Part shown: piece after piece, positions 17,977 to 27,582 of the stretch
Layout of the letters: each line of letters opens with the position of its first letter
Position numbering within the stretch: position 1 is the first letter of the stretch
Source of the DNA: SLQH01 sp964612995
Lineage (GTDB): Bacteria > Planctomycetota > UBA11346
Reading direction: 5' to 3'
Length of the DNA: 47,791 nt
Assembly (NCBI GenBank): GCA_964612995.1
Contig: CAZTGE010000013.1
Location: forward strand, 1 to 47,791
Notes under the pieces: generated by a model
Databases searched by the model: none
Told to the model about the DNA's origin: nothing
The model's input: only the letters and a program-made list of their open reading frames with translations
Translations under genes and position numbers: made by a program

Positions 17977-18441
17977 ATGCCTCAAGTCTACATGGTCATC
18001 GATGGCATCGAGGGCGAGTCCCTCACCATGGAGGGAGCGATCGACGTCGTCGGCTTCGATAACGAGATGGTCTACGCCTACGATCGTGAGAATAGCCGCA
18101 AGACCGGCAATCTCCAGTACCTGCCGATCAACGTCTACAAGCGTATGGACCAGGCCACGCCGCTGCTGTTCAAGGCGCTGACCGACAACGAGAATATCCA
18201 CAAGGTCGAGCTGCTGTTCTACCGCCAGCCCGACTCCGGCGATTCTGCGATAGAACATTTTTTCACGATCACACTGAGCGACGTGCGGGTGATCGGGATC
18301 AAACCGTACATGACAGCGAACAGCACGGTCAACGAGCTCGAGAGCCTGATGGAACTGGTGAGTTTCGTGCCCAAGACGATCGACTGGCTCCAGGTCATCG
18401 CTGGCAAACAGCATATGAAGGATATCCGCACCCCGGTCTGA
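17977..18441 (+). CDS. hcp: T6SS tube protein Hcp (TssD)
   Basis: The protein is 154 aa. Hcp features include VYMVIDGIEGES at the start, a central YLPINVYKRMDQATPLLFKAL segment and the strand pair KVELLFYRQ and HFFTITLSDVRVIGI, followed by FVPKTIDWL. Hcp hexamers stack to form the inner tube and can carry small effectors in the lumen. A GAAGGA site precedes the ATG. The length shows no C-terminal toxin extension. It is the only hcp gene in the window. Confidence 0.94.
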   Translation: MPQVYMVIDGIEGESLTMEGAIDVVGFDNEMVYAYDRENSRKTGNLQYLPINVYKRMDQATPLLFKALTDNENIHKVELLFYRQPDSGDSAIEHFFTITLSDVRVIGIKPYMTANSTVNELESLMELVSFVPKTIDWLQVIAGKQHMKDIRTPV

Positions 18442-18465
18442 GGCCTGGTGCGGTGATCGCCATTC

Positions 18466-18876
18466 GTGTCTGTCAACGTTTCGCTGTTGGAGCGAATCCG
18501 CAACCCCAAGGGCGCCTCGTCCACCCTTGGGGTTGTCGATCGCCATGCGGTGCTCGCCTCCATCCGCCACAACCTCGAGCGGATCCTGGCTTCGCGCGTC
18601 GACCATGCCGCCGCGCAGCCGGATCTCGGCCTGCCTTCCCTCAACGTGGACGAGCCGTTCGCCGAGATCGTGGTCAGCCTGCGTCAGGCGATCATCCGCA
18701 ACCTTCTGGCATACGAACCTCGCCTTGATCGGGTCAACGTGCTCCACATCCAGGGCGACGTCGATCATGAGGGCAGCCTTGTGATCGATGCGATGCTCAA
18801 GGACGACCACGATAGCGGAGGGATCAGCATCGAGGTGACCCTCGATCGATTCGGCCACATCTCGGTGAAAGCCTGA
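18466..18876 (+). CDS. tssE: T6SS baseplate protein TssE (gp25-like)
   Basis: The protein is 136 aa from a GTG start. It matches the gp25/lysozyme-like baseplate wedge family. An N-terminal SLLERIRNP motif is followed by a HRLLNTR-like segment (VVDRHAVLASIRHNLERILASR), a central VSLRQAIIRNLLAYEPRL helix and a final beta strand pair. TssE sits in the baseplate wedge with TssF and TssG and initiates sheath assembly. It lies between hcp and tssF in the same direction. The start lacks an obvious strong ribosome site, so translation may be modest. Confidence 0.9.
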   Translation: MSVNVSLLERIRNPKGASSTLGVVDRHAVLASIRHNLERILASRVDHAAAQPDLGLPSLNVDEPFAEIVVSLRQAIIRNLLAYEPRLDRVNVLHIQGDVDHEGSLVIDAMLKDDHDSGGISIEVTLDRFGHISVKA

Positions 18877-18886
18877 AACCACGGCG

Positions 18887-20617
18887 ATGTCCCAAAGACA
18901 GAACTACCTGAAGGAACTCAGCTATCTGCGCGAACTCGGCCGGGAGTTCTCGCGCGCCCACCCCGAGATCGCGTCCCTCCTCGGTGAGAGCGGTTCCGAC
19001 CCGGACGTCGGGCGCCTGCTCGAAGGCTTCGCCTTCCTCACCGGGCGCGTGCGCGAACGTCTCGACAGCGAGTACCCCGAGTTCACGCGCGCGCTGCTCG
19101 AGCTGTTCATGCCCGCGGCTGTGCGGCCGATTCCGGCGACCGTCATCCTGCGTTTCGGCCTGGTCCCGCAGGCGGCCAAGGAGACCCGACGCCTGCCGGT
19201 GGGCACCGAGGTCGGCAGCCGGCCGATCGATGGCACCGTCTGCAAGTTCCGTTCGTGCACCGCCACCACCGTGCGTCCGTTGCGGATCACCGACGTCGCC
19301 TTGGGTCACGGCCTGACGCCTGTGTTGCGCATCGGTTTTGCGACCGAGAACAACGTCCCGCTCGAGCAACAGCAACTCGACGAACTGCGCGTCTATCTGG
19401 GCAGCGATGTCGCGCTTGCGCAGCAGCTCGCGCTCTGCTTGCTCGACTATGCTGCGCGATTCACTCTCGAGGATGCCACGGGCGTCGTGCGCCAGGCCCC
19501 CGGTGTCTTCGCGCGTCCGGCAGCATTTGAGCCCGAAGGGGGGCTGGTGCCATACAGCGGAGCGATGCCGCTCGGCTATCGCCATCTGTGGGAATACCTC
19601 AACGTCCCGACGATGTTCGCCTTCGTCGATCTATGCGGTCTGTCCACCGCGAGTCTGAGCGGCAACCGGTTCGTCCTGCATGTGGAACTCGATCGTGTGC
19701 CCAACGACCTGCCCGCGCTCGGGGTCGATACGCTGCGTCTGAACTGCGCTCCGGCTGTCAATATCTATGCCCACACCGCGGTGCCAGTGCGCGTCGATCC
19801 GCTGCAGCCGCAGATGCGGGTCCGAGCGGAGGGGAATGCCGAGCACCACCAGATATGGGCCATCACTTCGGTCTGCGCACGGCTACGTGGGCGTGGCGAA
19901 ACCCGTACCTATTCGCCGATGTATCGCCGGTGGCGTGCCGTCGGTGATGACCGCTTCTTCTATCACGCCACCCCGGCTTCGTCGACTGGCGATGGAGGCG
20001 GTATATGGCAGCTCTCGCTCGCGGGTGCCCCGATCGCCGAACTGACGTATGGTGTCGACACCCTGTCCCTGGACCTGTTGTGCACCAACAGCTCGTTGGT
20101 GCACCACTTGGGTCTGGGCGATGTCAGCCAGACCACCCCATTGACACCATCGGGGACCACCTGCATCAACATCACCCGCCCAACGAGCCCGGTGCCGCCG
20201 CCAGATGAGGAGACGGCGCATTGGCGACTGCTTGGGTTTCTCTCGCTCAATCAACGCGAACTCGCCGATCGAGAGACCATCCAGGAGGCTCTGCGCATCT
20301 TCCATTTCGCCGCAAGTCACGACCGCAAGGCCGAGCGTGAGCTCGAGCGGATGCTTGAGGGGCTCGTGCGCGTCGATCGGCGGCCTGCTCGGCGCCTGTA
20401 TCGTGGCGTGCCGGTCAATGGCACCGCAGTTCGCATCGAGCTCGCTGACGATCGCTATGGCGGCGAGTCGGGCGCGTTCGCATTCGGCACCGTCATCAAC
20501 GAATGTCTGGCCAGTCTCACCCGACTGAACACGTTCTGCCAACTCACCGTCCACGCCACTAGATCAGGAGCCTCCTTCACATGGCCCCCACGCTTGGGTC
20601 GTCAGACGATCGACTGA
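18887..20617 (+). CDS. tssF: T6SS baseplate protein TssF
   Basis: The protein is 576 aa. The N terminus is diagnostic: YLKELSYLRELGREFSRAHPEIASLL, then DPDVGRLLEGFAFLTGRVRERL and ELFMPAAVRPIPATVI. It forms the wedge with TssG (TssF2G1) and TssE. The gene runs past the tssG start, overlapping it by 37 bases, so the end of TssF and start of TssG are read from the same DNA in different frames. The length is slightly below the usual 580-620 aa. Confidence 0.94.
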   Translation: MSQRQNYLKELSYLRELGREFSRAHPEIASLLGESGSDPDVGRLLEGFAFLTGRVRERLDSEYPEFTRALLELFMPAAVRPIPATVILRFGLVPQAAKETRRLPVGTEVGSRPIDGTVCKFRSCTATTVRPLRITDVALGHGLTPVLRIGFATENNVPLEQQQLDELRVYLGSDVALAQQLALCLLDYAARFTLEDATGVVRQAPGVFARPAAFEPEGGLVPYSGAMPLGYRHLWEYLNVPTMFAFVDLCGLSTASLSGNRFVLHVELDRVPNDLPALGVDTLRLNCAPAVNIYAHTAVPVRVDPLQPQMRVRAEGNAEHHQIWAITSVCARLRGRGETRTYSPMYRRWRAVGDDRFFYHATPASSTGDGGGIWQLSLAGAPIAELTYGVDTLSLDLLCTNSSLVHHLGLGDVSQTTPLTPSGTTCINITRPTSPVPPPDEETAHWRLLGFLSLNQRELADRETIQEALRIFHFAASHDRKAERELERMLEGLVRVDRRPARRLYRGVPVNGTAVRIELADDRYGGESGAFAFGTVINECLASLTRLNTFCQLTVHATRSGASFTWPPRLGRQTID

Positions 20618-21606
20618 TCGCACGTTGTTGCACGGAAGCCCCGCGGCTCGCCTTCGCCGGCGTCGTGCGGGTGCTCGAGGAGGCCTGCCCGAATGCCGTG
20701 CCGATCGGCCATCAAGGTCCGCCGCGCGACGAGGCAATGCGTTTCCGGCTCAATGTCTCTCTCGGCTTCAGCGCCAGCGATATCACTCGTATCGAGGCCG
20801 TTGATGACGATGGCTCCGGTTTCGAGGGCTACGAGATTACGACCAATTTCCTCGGCATCGTCGGAACAGATTCACCGCTGCCGGCCTATTACACCGACGA
20901 GATCCTCGCTGACGATGATGAACCCGGCGCGGTCACCGTATTCCTCGATTGTTTTCATCACCGCCTGCTGTCGCTCGTCGCCCGCGGACTGACGAAATAT
21001 CGTCATGCAGCGTCGTACCGCTGGTCGGGAGATGATCCCATCTCGCGCGACCTGCGCCTGCTTGGCGGCGATGTCGCCGCACGTGACCCGCAGCCATTGA
21101 GCGGCGGCTCGCTGGTTCGCTACACATGCGCGCTCATACGGCCGATCCGCTCGGGCAGTGAGCTCGAAACCGTGCTGCGGACCCATTTCGAGGATCTGTC
21201 GATCACCCTCACACCATGCGTGGCACGTTGGATCCCCGTGCCCACAGATCAACGATGCGGTCTGGGCCACAGCAATTCGACCCTCGGTATCGACGTCACC
21301 ATCGGCGACGAGGTGCTCGACCGGACCTGCACCTATGCTCTGCGCATCGGACCGGTGACCCGCGATGCTTTCCAACGGCTGCTACCCGGGGGCGATCTTC
21401 ACGCCGAACTGCGTGCCCTGCTCGGGCGCCTCGAGAGCGAAGGGCTCGATTGTCTGCTCACCCTCGAGCTCGAACCCGGTGCCGCTCCCGACGTCGTCCT
21501 CGACGGGCGTCGCCACATCGCTGGCAACCGGCTCGGCTGGTCCACCTGGCTCGGCCGCGATCCCGACACTCCTGCTACCGTCACCATTCTGCTCGAAAGT
21601 GCTTGA
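20581..21606 (+). CDS. tssG: T6SS baseplate protein TssG
   Basis: The protein is 341 aa. Family features include the FAGVVRVLEEA segment near the start, RFRLNVSLGFSASDI, NFLGIVGTDSPLPAYYTD and DCFHHRLLSLVARG, with the tail LGWSTWLG typical of TssG ends. The ATG at 20581 lies inside tssF and has AGGAG 11 bases upstream. TssG is the core of the baseplate wedge. Its stop lies two bases before the tssH ATG, so the two are probably coupled. Confidence 0.93.
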   Translation: MAPTLGSSDDRLIARCCTEAPRLAFAGVVRVLEEACPNAVPIGHQGPPRDEAMRFRLNVSLGFSASDITRIEAVDDDGSGFEGYEITTNFLGIVGTDSPLPAYYTDEILADDDEPGAVTVFLDCFHHRLLSLVARGLTKYRHAASYRWSGDDPISRDLRLLGGDVAARDPQPLSGGSLVRYTCALIRPIRSGSELETVLRTHFEDLSITLTPCVARWIPVPTDQRCGLGHSNSTLGIDVTIGDEVLDRTCTYALRIGPVTRDAFQRLLPGGDLHAELRALLGRLESEGLDCLLTLELEPGAAPDVVLDGRRHIAGNRLGWSTWLGRDPDTPATVTILLESA

Positions 21607-21608
21607 TT

Positions 21609-24254
21609 ATGACCGATGTCGACCTCAAAGCCATGCTGGCAAAACTCAACCCCACCTGCACCCGCGCTTTGGAGGGAGCTGCCGGAGCATGCGTCTCACG
21701 CAGCAACTACGAGGTCACCTTCGAGCACTTTCTCGCCGCCTTGCTCGAGGATCCGGGCAGTGATCTGATCGCGATCTGCGAGCACTACGACGTGGACGTG
21801 GGGCGGCTGCAGAAGGCGATCCAGGACGTGATCGAGCGCGAGAAGACCGGTAACCAGAGCCGGCCGGTCTTCGCGCCGTTGCTGGTCGAATCGCTGCAGG
21901 AGGGGTGGGTTGTCGCCAGCGTCGAGCACGGCCTCTCACTGGTGCGCTCCGGCTGCATCTTCCAGGCGATCCTCGCCCGCACCAGCCGCTACTGCGGCGG
22001 TGAATACGCCGATCTGTGGAGCGACATCTCACGCCATGAGCTCGGCAAGGTGCTGTTGAGCATCACGGCCGCGTCGGCCGAATCGGCAACACCGCTCGCG
22101 GGGATCGATCATGCGGCCGCAAGCGGCAGCGCTGCTCCAGCGCCGGGCGCGAGCCCGGGGACCGCGCTGGCCCAGTTCTGCATCAACTTCACCCAGCGCG
22201 CGCGTGATGGACTGATGGATCCCGTCTTCGGCCGTGACGGCGAGATCCGCCAGATGGTCGACATTCTTTCGCGCCGCCGGAAGAACAATCCGATGTGCGT
22301 CGGCGAACCCGGCGTGGGCAAGACCGCGGTCATCGAAGGTCTCGCGTTGCGCATCATCGAGGGCGACGTTCCGGATATCCTCGCCAACATCGAGTTGATC
22401 AGCCTCGACATGGGTCTGCTCCAGGCCGGAGCCAGCGTCAAGGGTGAGTTCGAGAAGCGCCTAAAGGCAGTGATCGACGAGGTCAAGGCCTCGGTCAAGC
22501 CGATCGTCTTGTTCATCGACGAAGCGCATACCCTCATCGGTGCCGGAGGTGCCGCTGGCGGCAGCGATGCCGCAAATCTGCTCAAGCCCGAGCTCGCGCG
22601 TGGCACTCTTAAGACCGTGGCTGCGACCACCTGGTCGGAGTACAAGAAGTACTTCGAGAAGGACGCCGCGCTCGCGCGGCGGTTCCAGGTCGTCAAGCTC
22701 GATGAACCAGATGTGGCCACGACCACCACCATGTTGCGTGGGCTCAAGCAACGCTTCGAGGAGGCGCACGGCGTGATCATCCGCGACGATGCCCTGGTCG
22801 CAGCGGCCGAGATGGGCAATCGCTACGTGCCGTCGCGTCGCCACCCGGACAAGGGGGTCGACCTGATGGATACGGCGGCCGCGCGTGTGAAGGTCTCGCT
22901 GGCCAGCAAACCCGGTGAACTCGAGGACGCCGAACGCACCATCCAATCACTCGAACGCGAACTCGCGGCCGTGGAACGCGACCGTGACAACGGCATGGAC
23001 GAGCTCGACGAGCGACTTGCAGAAATCGCCGTCGCGATCGAGAGGTCCCGCGAACGTGAAGCTGAGATCCGCTCGCGGTGGGAACAGGAACTCGAGACCG
23101 CTCGCGCGGCGCTCGACGCCCGCACCGCGCTCGCCGAAGCGAAGCCTGGCAGCGATGAGGCGGCGATCGTCGGCGCCGCAGCGGCGGCCAAGCAGGCGCT
23201 CGAACAGCTCGCTGCCATCCAGGACGGCAATCCGATCGTTCACGTCGAGGTCACCGCCGACACAGTGGCCCAAGTGATCGCCAGCTGGACCGGCATCCCG
23301 TTGGGCAACATGGTGCGCGATGAGGCGAAATCGCTGCTGGAGCTCGAGGACACCCTCACTGCCCGCGTTAAAGGGCAGGACCACTCGATGGGCTTCATCG
23401 CCGAGAGCATCCGTGCCAGCAAGGCCGGACTGACCGCGCCCGAAATGCCCATGGGCGTGTTCCTGCTCGTCGGACCCTCGGGCACCGGCAAGACCGAAAC
23501 CGCATTGACGGTCGCCGACATGCTATTCGGCGGTGAGCAGTTCATGACCACCCTCAACATGTCGGAATACATGGAGAAGCACAATGTCAGCCGCATGATC
23601 GGCTCACCGCCCGGATATGTCGGTTATGGCGAAGGCGGTGTGCTGACCGAGGCTGTGCGCCAGCGCCCGTATCAGGTCGTGCTGCTCGATGAGGTCGAGA
23701 AAGCGCACCCAGACGTGATGAACCTCTTCTACCAGGTGTTCGACAAGGGCAATCTCTGCGATGGCGACGGCAACGAGGTCGACTTCTCGAACACCGTGCT
23801 GTTCCTGACATCGAATCTAGCCACGGACATCATCACCGAGATGACCGAAGACGGGAAAAAGCCGTCGGTCGAGGACATCATCAAGGCCATCCGCCCGGTG
23901 CTCAACGCCCACTTCAAGCCGGCGCTGGTCGCACGGATGACCCTGGTGCCCTACTACGCGCTCGACCATGATACCCTCAAGCTCATCACATGCCTCAAGA
24001 TGGGCAAAGTGGTCAAGCGCCTGGCCGCCAACCAGAAGATCACGGCCACCATCGACGACAGGGTCTACGACGCGATCGCCGACCGCTGCACCGAGGTCTC
24101 GACGGGTGCGCGCACCATCGACCACATCATCAACGGCAGCCTGCTGCCCACGCTGTCGAAGGAGATCCTCGCCCAGATGACGAGCGAGGACAAACCGAGC
24201 GCCCTGACCATCGACGTTGCCCAATCCGGTAACTTCTCGTACGACTTCGCTTGA
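21609..24254 (+). CDS. clpV: T6SS sheath-recycling AAA+ ATPase TssH/ClpV
   Basis: The protein is 881 aa. I chose the ATG at 21609, two bases after the tssG stop; longer frames overlap tssG. An N-terminal Clp-N domain (about 1-160) is followed by two AAA+ modules. The first has Walker A GEPGVGKT (232-239) and Walker B LFIDEAH (301-307). The second has Walker A GPSGTGKT (622-629) and a VLLDEVEKAH Walker B. A ClpB-like coiled insert lies between them (about 430-520). ClpV hexamers extract TssC from contracted sheaths. Both ATPase sites look intact. Confidence 0.96.
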   Translation: MTDVDLKAMLAKLNPTCTRALEGAAGACVSRSNYEVTFEHFLAALLEDPGSDLIAICEHYDVDVGRLQKAIQDVIEREKTGNQSRPVFAPLLVESLQEGWVVASVEHGLSLVRSGCIFQAILARTSRYCGGEYADLWSDISRHELGKVLLSITAASAESATPLAGIDHAAASGSAAPAPGASPGTALAQFCINFTQRARDGLMDPVFGRDGEIRQMVDILSRRRKNNPMCVGEPGVGKTAVIEGLALRIIEGDVPDILANIELISLDMGLLQAGASVKGEFEKRLKAVIDEVKASVKPIVLFIDEAHTLIGAGGAAGGSDAANLLKPELARGTLKTVAATTWSEYKKYFEKDAALARRFQVVKLDEPDVATTTTMLRGLKQRFEEAHGVIIRDDALVAAAEMGNRYVPSRRHPDKGVDLMDTAAARVKVSLASKPGELEDAERTIQSLERELAAVERDRDNGMDELDERLAEIAVAIERSREREAEIRSRWEQELETARAALDARTALAEAKPGSDEAAIVGAAAAAKQALEQLAAIQDGNPIVHVEVTADTVAQVIASWTGIPLGNMVRDEAKSLLELEDTLTARVKGQDHSMGFIAESIRASKAGLTAPEMPMGVFLLVGPSGTGKTETALTVADMLFGGEQFMTTLNMSEYMEKHNVSRMIGSPPGYVGYGEGGVLTEAVRQRPYQVVLLDEVEKAHPDVMNLFYQVFDKGNLCDGDGNEVDFSNTVLFLTSNLATDIITEMTEDGKKPSVEDIIKAIRPVLNAHFKPALVARMTLVPYYALDHDTLKLITCLKMGKVVKRLAANQKITATIDDRVYDAIADRCTEVSTGARTIDHIINGSLLPTLSKEILAQMTSEDKPSALTIDVAQSGNFSYDFA

Positions 24255-24339
24255 TCTGCTCGAGAGCAGAGCCATCCGATCCCTTACAGGGCGAAACCGA
24301 GACCCGAGGGGGAGCCCCTCTGATTGGAGATGGACAACC

Positions 24340-27300
24340 ATGCCACGCGCACCGTTGATGACCCTGAGCAGCGACGCCCCCGGGATCCCGGACGGCATGC
24401 TCTTCGTGACCGCGTGTACGGGCACGGAGGAGCTGGGGCGACCGTTCTGCTTCGAACTCGACCTCGTCTCTTCTGACCCGTCGCTCGATCTGCACGCGTT
24501 GTTGACCAACCCGGCGGCCCTTGTGTTCGAGCGCATCTGTCGCACCGCGGATGGAAGGGTGGGCTCGGTACCCTACGTCTACCACGGATTCTTCACCGAC
24601 GTACGGCAGGTGAACCAGGATCTCGAGCGCAACGTCTACCACGCCACGTTGCGGCCCCACCTGTGGAAGCTGTCCTACACGCGCCGCAGCCGCATCTTCT
24701 CCGACCAGGAAGCCAACCCGTGGAAGACGGTGCCCGATCTCATCGTCAAGCTGCTCGGCGACATCGGCCTCGTGGAAGGAAATGATTTCGAGCTGCGCAT
24801 CGATCGCACCAAAGCCTACCCGCTTCACCTGTACTCGGTGCAGTACCAGGAGACGGATTACGACTTTCTCCACCGCTGGCTCGAGCACGAAGGCATCAGC
24901 TACCACTACCAGTACGATGCCGCAAGTGATGCGGGGCAGCTGATATTCACCGATGACGTCTCAGGCTACGATGTCCTGGCCGGCAACGATGAGGTGGTCT
25001 TCGATCCGGTGACCGCTGGTGACTTCGGTGCGCTCTTCAGCGCTGCAGGCGGGGGATCGTGGGAGGTGGGGCCGTCGATCCAGGAGCTCCAGGTCGAGCA
25101 CCGCCAGATTCCGCAGGAGGTCATCCTGCGCGAGTACAACTACGAGGACCCCGACAACGATGGCATGCAGATCTCGGGTGTAATGGATCCTGACGGTATC
25201 GGCTTCGACTACGAGTACAACAACAACTACCGCACCCATGCCGAGGGCAGATTCCTACTGGATGTGCGCCGCGATTACCACCGCGGTCGGCGCATGCGCA
25301 TCAGCGGTCACAGCGACCACCGTGGCTTCCAGCCCGGCTGCACGTTCACGCTGCGCAAGCACTTCAACCGCCACATCAGCGAGAAGCCGTACGTGTTGGT
25401 ATCGGTACGCCACGAGATGCGTCAGGTGCTCGCCGGCCAGGGGGGCAGCGAGAGTCAGGGCAGCTACGTCAATGCTTTTGAGGCCCAGCCGGCAGAGATC
25501 ACCTACCGCCCGCCGCGCGAGACGTCGTGGCCGCGGATACCGGGCGTCATGTCGGGGCGGGTGGTCGGCGGCAGTCGCGACTATGCCGAGTTGGACGACA
25601 TGGGTCGCTATAAGGTAGACATCGACTACGACCTGAGCCAGGAGACCATCGGCAAGGTGCGCATGGCGCAACCGTCCGTGGGCGACGACGCCGGTTTCCA
25701 CTTCCCGCTGCGCAAGCAGACGGAAGTTCTACTCGGACACGTCGACGGCGACCCAAGTCGGCCAGTGATTCTGGGTGCCGTGAACAACATCAACGATCGC
25801 AACGTCATGAACTGCGGCAAGGATGCGTCGGGAACCAAGAGTTCCCTGCGTAGCCAGGGCGGCAACGTGATCGAAATGAACGACACGGTTGGCAGTAATG
25901 GTATGGTGATGGCCAATGGCGGGATGACGAAGTTGTCATTCAGTGGCCGCCCCAAGTATCGCCAGAAGTCGGGCAGCGGCAGCGTCAATCCTGGGAGTCG
26001 CGACGTGTCGGCCGGCGGTGTTTTTGCGAAGGTGGACTTCGAGGAGTTCATGCGTCAGTCGGATGGCCCGCAGAACTATCGCCGTCCGGATGACTGGCCG
26101 GGTGTCTCTGAGTTGGGCGGTGATGATAGCGGCGCACAATTTGCCGCAACGGGCTTCAGTCTTGCGCCATGGCCCAATGTCGACATCGGCGCCTCGGTCA
26201 CCTATACGATATCGGGGGTGGATGCCGGCGCTACTTATGCAGTCGAGATTTACAGTTGGGGTTCGAGCGCTTGGAACGCGACCGCGGATCGAAGTGTGGC
26301 ATTGACCATCGGTGGCACTTCGGCCACTGCCACGGAAGTCCCATCCGAGGCGTCCGATGCCAACAAGGGCAAGGAATACAAACTGGTAGGCATTGAGAAC
26401 AGCGGTGGAACGCGCCGTGTGGTCGGGACGAAATACATTCGCATCAGCATCTCTGACGAGCACCCGAGCATCCGTCGCTTCTATGACATGGTGATGAACG
26501 ACGATGTCGACGTTCCCTGGCAGGATGCCGGTTATAACATCCTCGCGAACTGGGAAGATACGGATAACGCGCAGTCAATCACCCAAGCGAAGATCGAGGC
26601 CGACTTCCGCGACATGTATCGGCAGTCTGCCTTCACGACAGGTACGGGGTTTATCGATAGTGAGTGGGGTGACGGGGGGCCGTCCAGTGCGTTTGTCTTC
26701 GATCTCATTGAGCCATCGAGCAAGGATGACTTCAAGCACGAACACCAGACCGCGAAGACGCCTGGGCTTACCACCAATGTGGATACCAGCTCCGATCCGG
26801 ATACCGACTTCGCAAACTTCAGTGCCACCCGCGGCGGTTCGCAGAGTGTGACCGTGGGTGACTCGATGATTCTGCAATATGGCAATAAGTACATTCGGCA
26901 CTACGGGGACGTGTACAACTGGCATTCCGGGGACACCCACAGCTTTGGGCCCAACGGTACTGGTTACAGCTACTACGCCGGCGATTCGGTGTCGTGGGCC
27001 AACGGCTTGTGCCGAGGTTGGAGCTACACGGACGAAAGCCAGTCTCAGTCGTATACGGGGAAGTCGACCAGTTACTCCACGGTTGGCCACAGCTTCTCCT
27101 GCTCGACGACCGGGCACTCTTTCTCGCATTCGGTGACCCTGGCCAGCGAAAGCGTCAGCGAGACGGTCAATTCCGCGAGCCTCGGTCTCACTGCTTTTAG
27201 CGAGAGTTTCTCGTTCGGTATTGCCGAAGTGAAGTTCAGCCTCATGGGGCACACGTTCGATCTGAACGCGCCTTCCGAGACCACGGTGAAGCTACAAAAA

Positions 27301-27582
27301 TTGGAGGCGCGTCTGCAGGCGACCGACGCTGCGTTGCAGCAGACCGCCGTCGCCGTCAGCGAAACGATCGCTAGGGTGCAGAAATCAACCATGGATGCCA
27401 TGCGTACCGAAATGGAGGCGATGAAGTCGGGGCAGTCTGGCCTCGACTCGAGCGGCGCCGGCGCCGAGATGCAGAAGCGAGGGGTTACGGTACGGAGCGT
27501 CGGCGCAAGCATCGCCGATCGTATCGCCAAGCTTGAGAAGGCGGGTCTGAAGCTGAGTAACGCGCAGGAAATCAAGACGTGA
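24340..27582 (+). CDS. vgrG: T6SS spike VgrG (TssI) with long C-terminal extension
   Basis: The protein is 1080 aa. I chose the ATG at 24340 because GGAG lies about ten bases upstream and the spike homology starts just after. Residues about 1-390 are the gp27-like base (VYHATLRPHLWKLSYTRRSRIF, YDFLHRWLEHEGISYHYQ). Residues about 395-550 are the gp5-like OB fold and needle start (PVILGAVNN, GNVIEMND). Beyond about 560 an unusual extension of 520 aa follows: an Ig-like stretch (about 617-660), a region rich in Ser, Tyr, Gly and His that may extend the beta-helix (about 835-955), and a coiled coil (about 980-1030). The extension may be an effector or adaptor; no catalytic motif is recognised. 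Its DNA looks more AT-rich than the core. Confidence 0.92.
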   Translation: MPRAPLMTLSSDAPGIPDGMLFVTACTGTEELGRPFCFELDLVSSDPSLDLHALLTNPAALVFERICRTADGRVGSVPYVYHGFFTDVRQVNQDLERNVYHATLRPHLWKLSYTRRSRIFSDQEANPWKTVPDLIVKLLGDIGLVEGNDFELRIDRTKAYPLHLYSVQYQETDYDFLHRWLEHEGISYHYQYDAASDAGQLIFTDDVSGYDVLAGNDEVVFDPVTAGDFGALFSAAGGGSWEVGPSIQELQVEHRQIPQEVILREYNYEDPDNDGMQISGVMDPDGIGFDYEYNNNYRTHAEGRFLLDVRRDYHRGRRMRISGHSDHRGFQPGCTFTLRKHFNRHISEKPYVLVSVRHEMRQVLAGQGGSESQGSYVNAFEAQPAEITYRPPRETSWPRIPGVMSGRVVGGSRDYAELDDMGRYKVDIDYDLSQETIGKVRMAQPSVGDDAGFHFPLRKQTEVLLGHVDGDPSRPVILGAVNNINDRNVMNCGKDASGTKSSLRSQGGNVIEMNDTVGSNGMVMANGGMTKLSFSGRPKYRQKSGSGSVNPGSRDVSAGGVFAKVDFEEFMRQSDGPQNYRRPDDWPGVSELGGDDSGAQFAATGFSLAPWPNVDIGASVTYTISGVDAGATYAVEIYSWGSSAWNATADRSVALTIGGTSATATEVPSEASDANKGKEYKLVGIENSGGTRRVVGTKYIRISISDEHPSIRRFYDMVMNDDVDVPWQDAGYNILANWEDTDNAQSITQAKIEADFRDMYRQSAFTTGTGFIDSEWGDGGPSSAFVFDLIEPSSKDDFKHEHQTAKTPGLTTNVDTSSDPDTDFANFSATRGGSQSVTVGDSMILQYGNKYIRHYGDVYNWHSGDTHSFGPNGTGYSYYAGDSVSWANGLCRGWSYTDESQSQSYTGKSTSYSTVGHSFSCSTTGHSFSHSVTLASESVSETVNSASLGLTAFSESFSFGIAEVKFSLMGHTFDLNAPSETTVKLQKLEARLQATDAALQQTAVAVSETIARVQKSTMDAMRTEMEAMKSGQSGLDSSGAGAEMQKRGVTVRSVGASIADRIAKLEKAGLKLSNAQEIKT

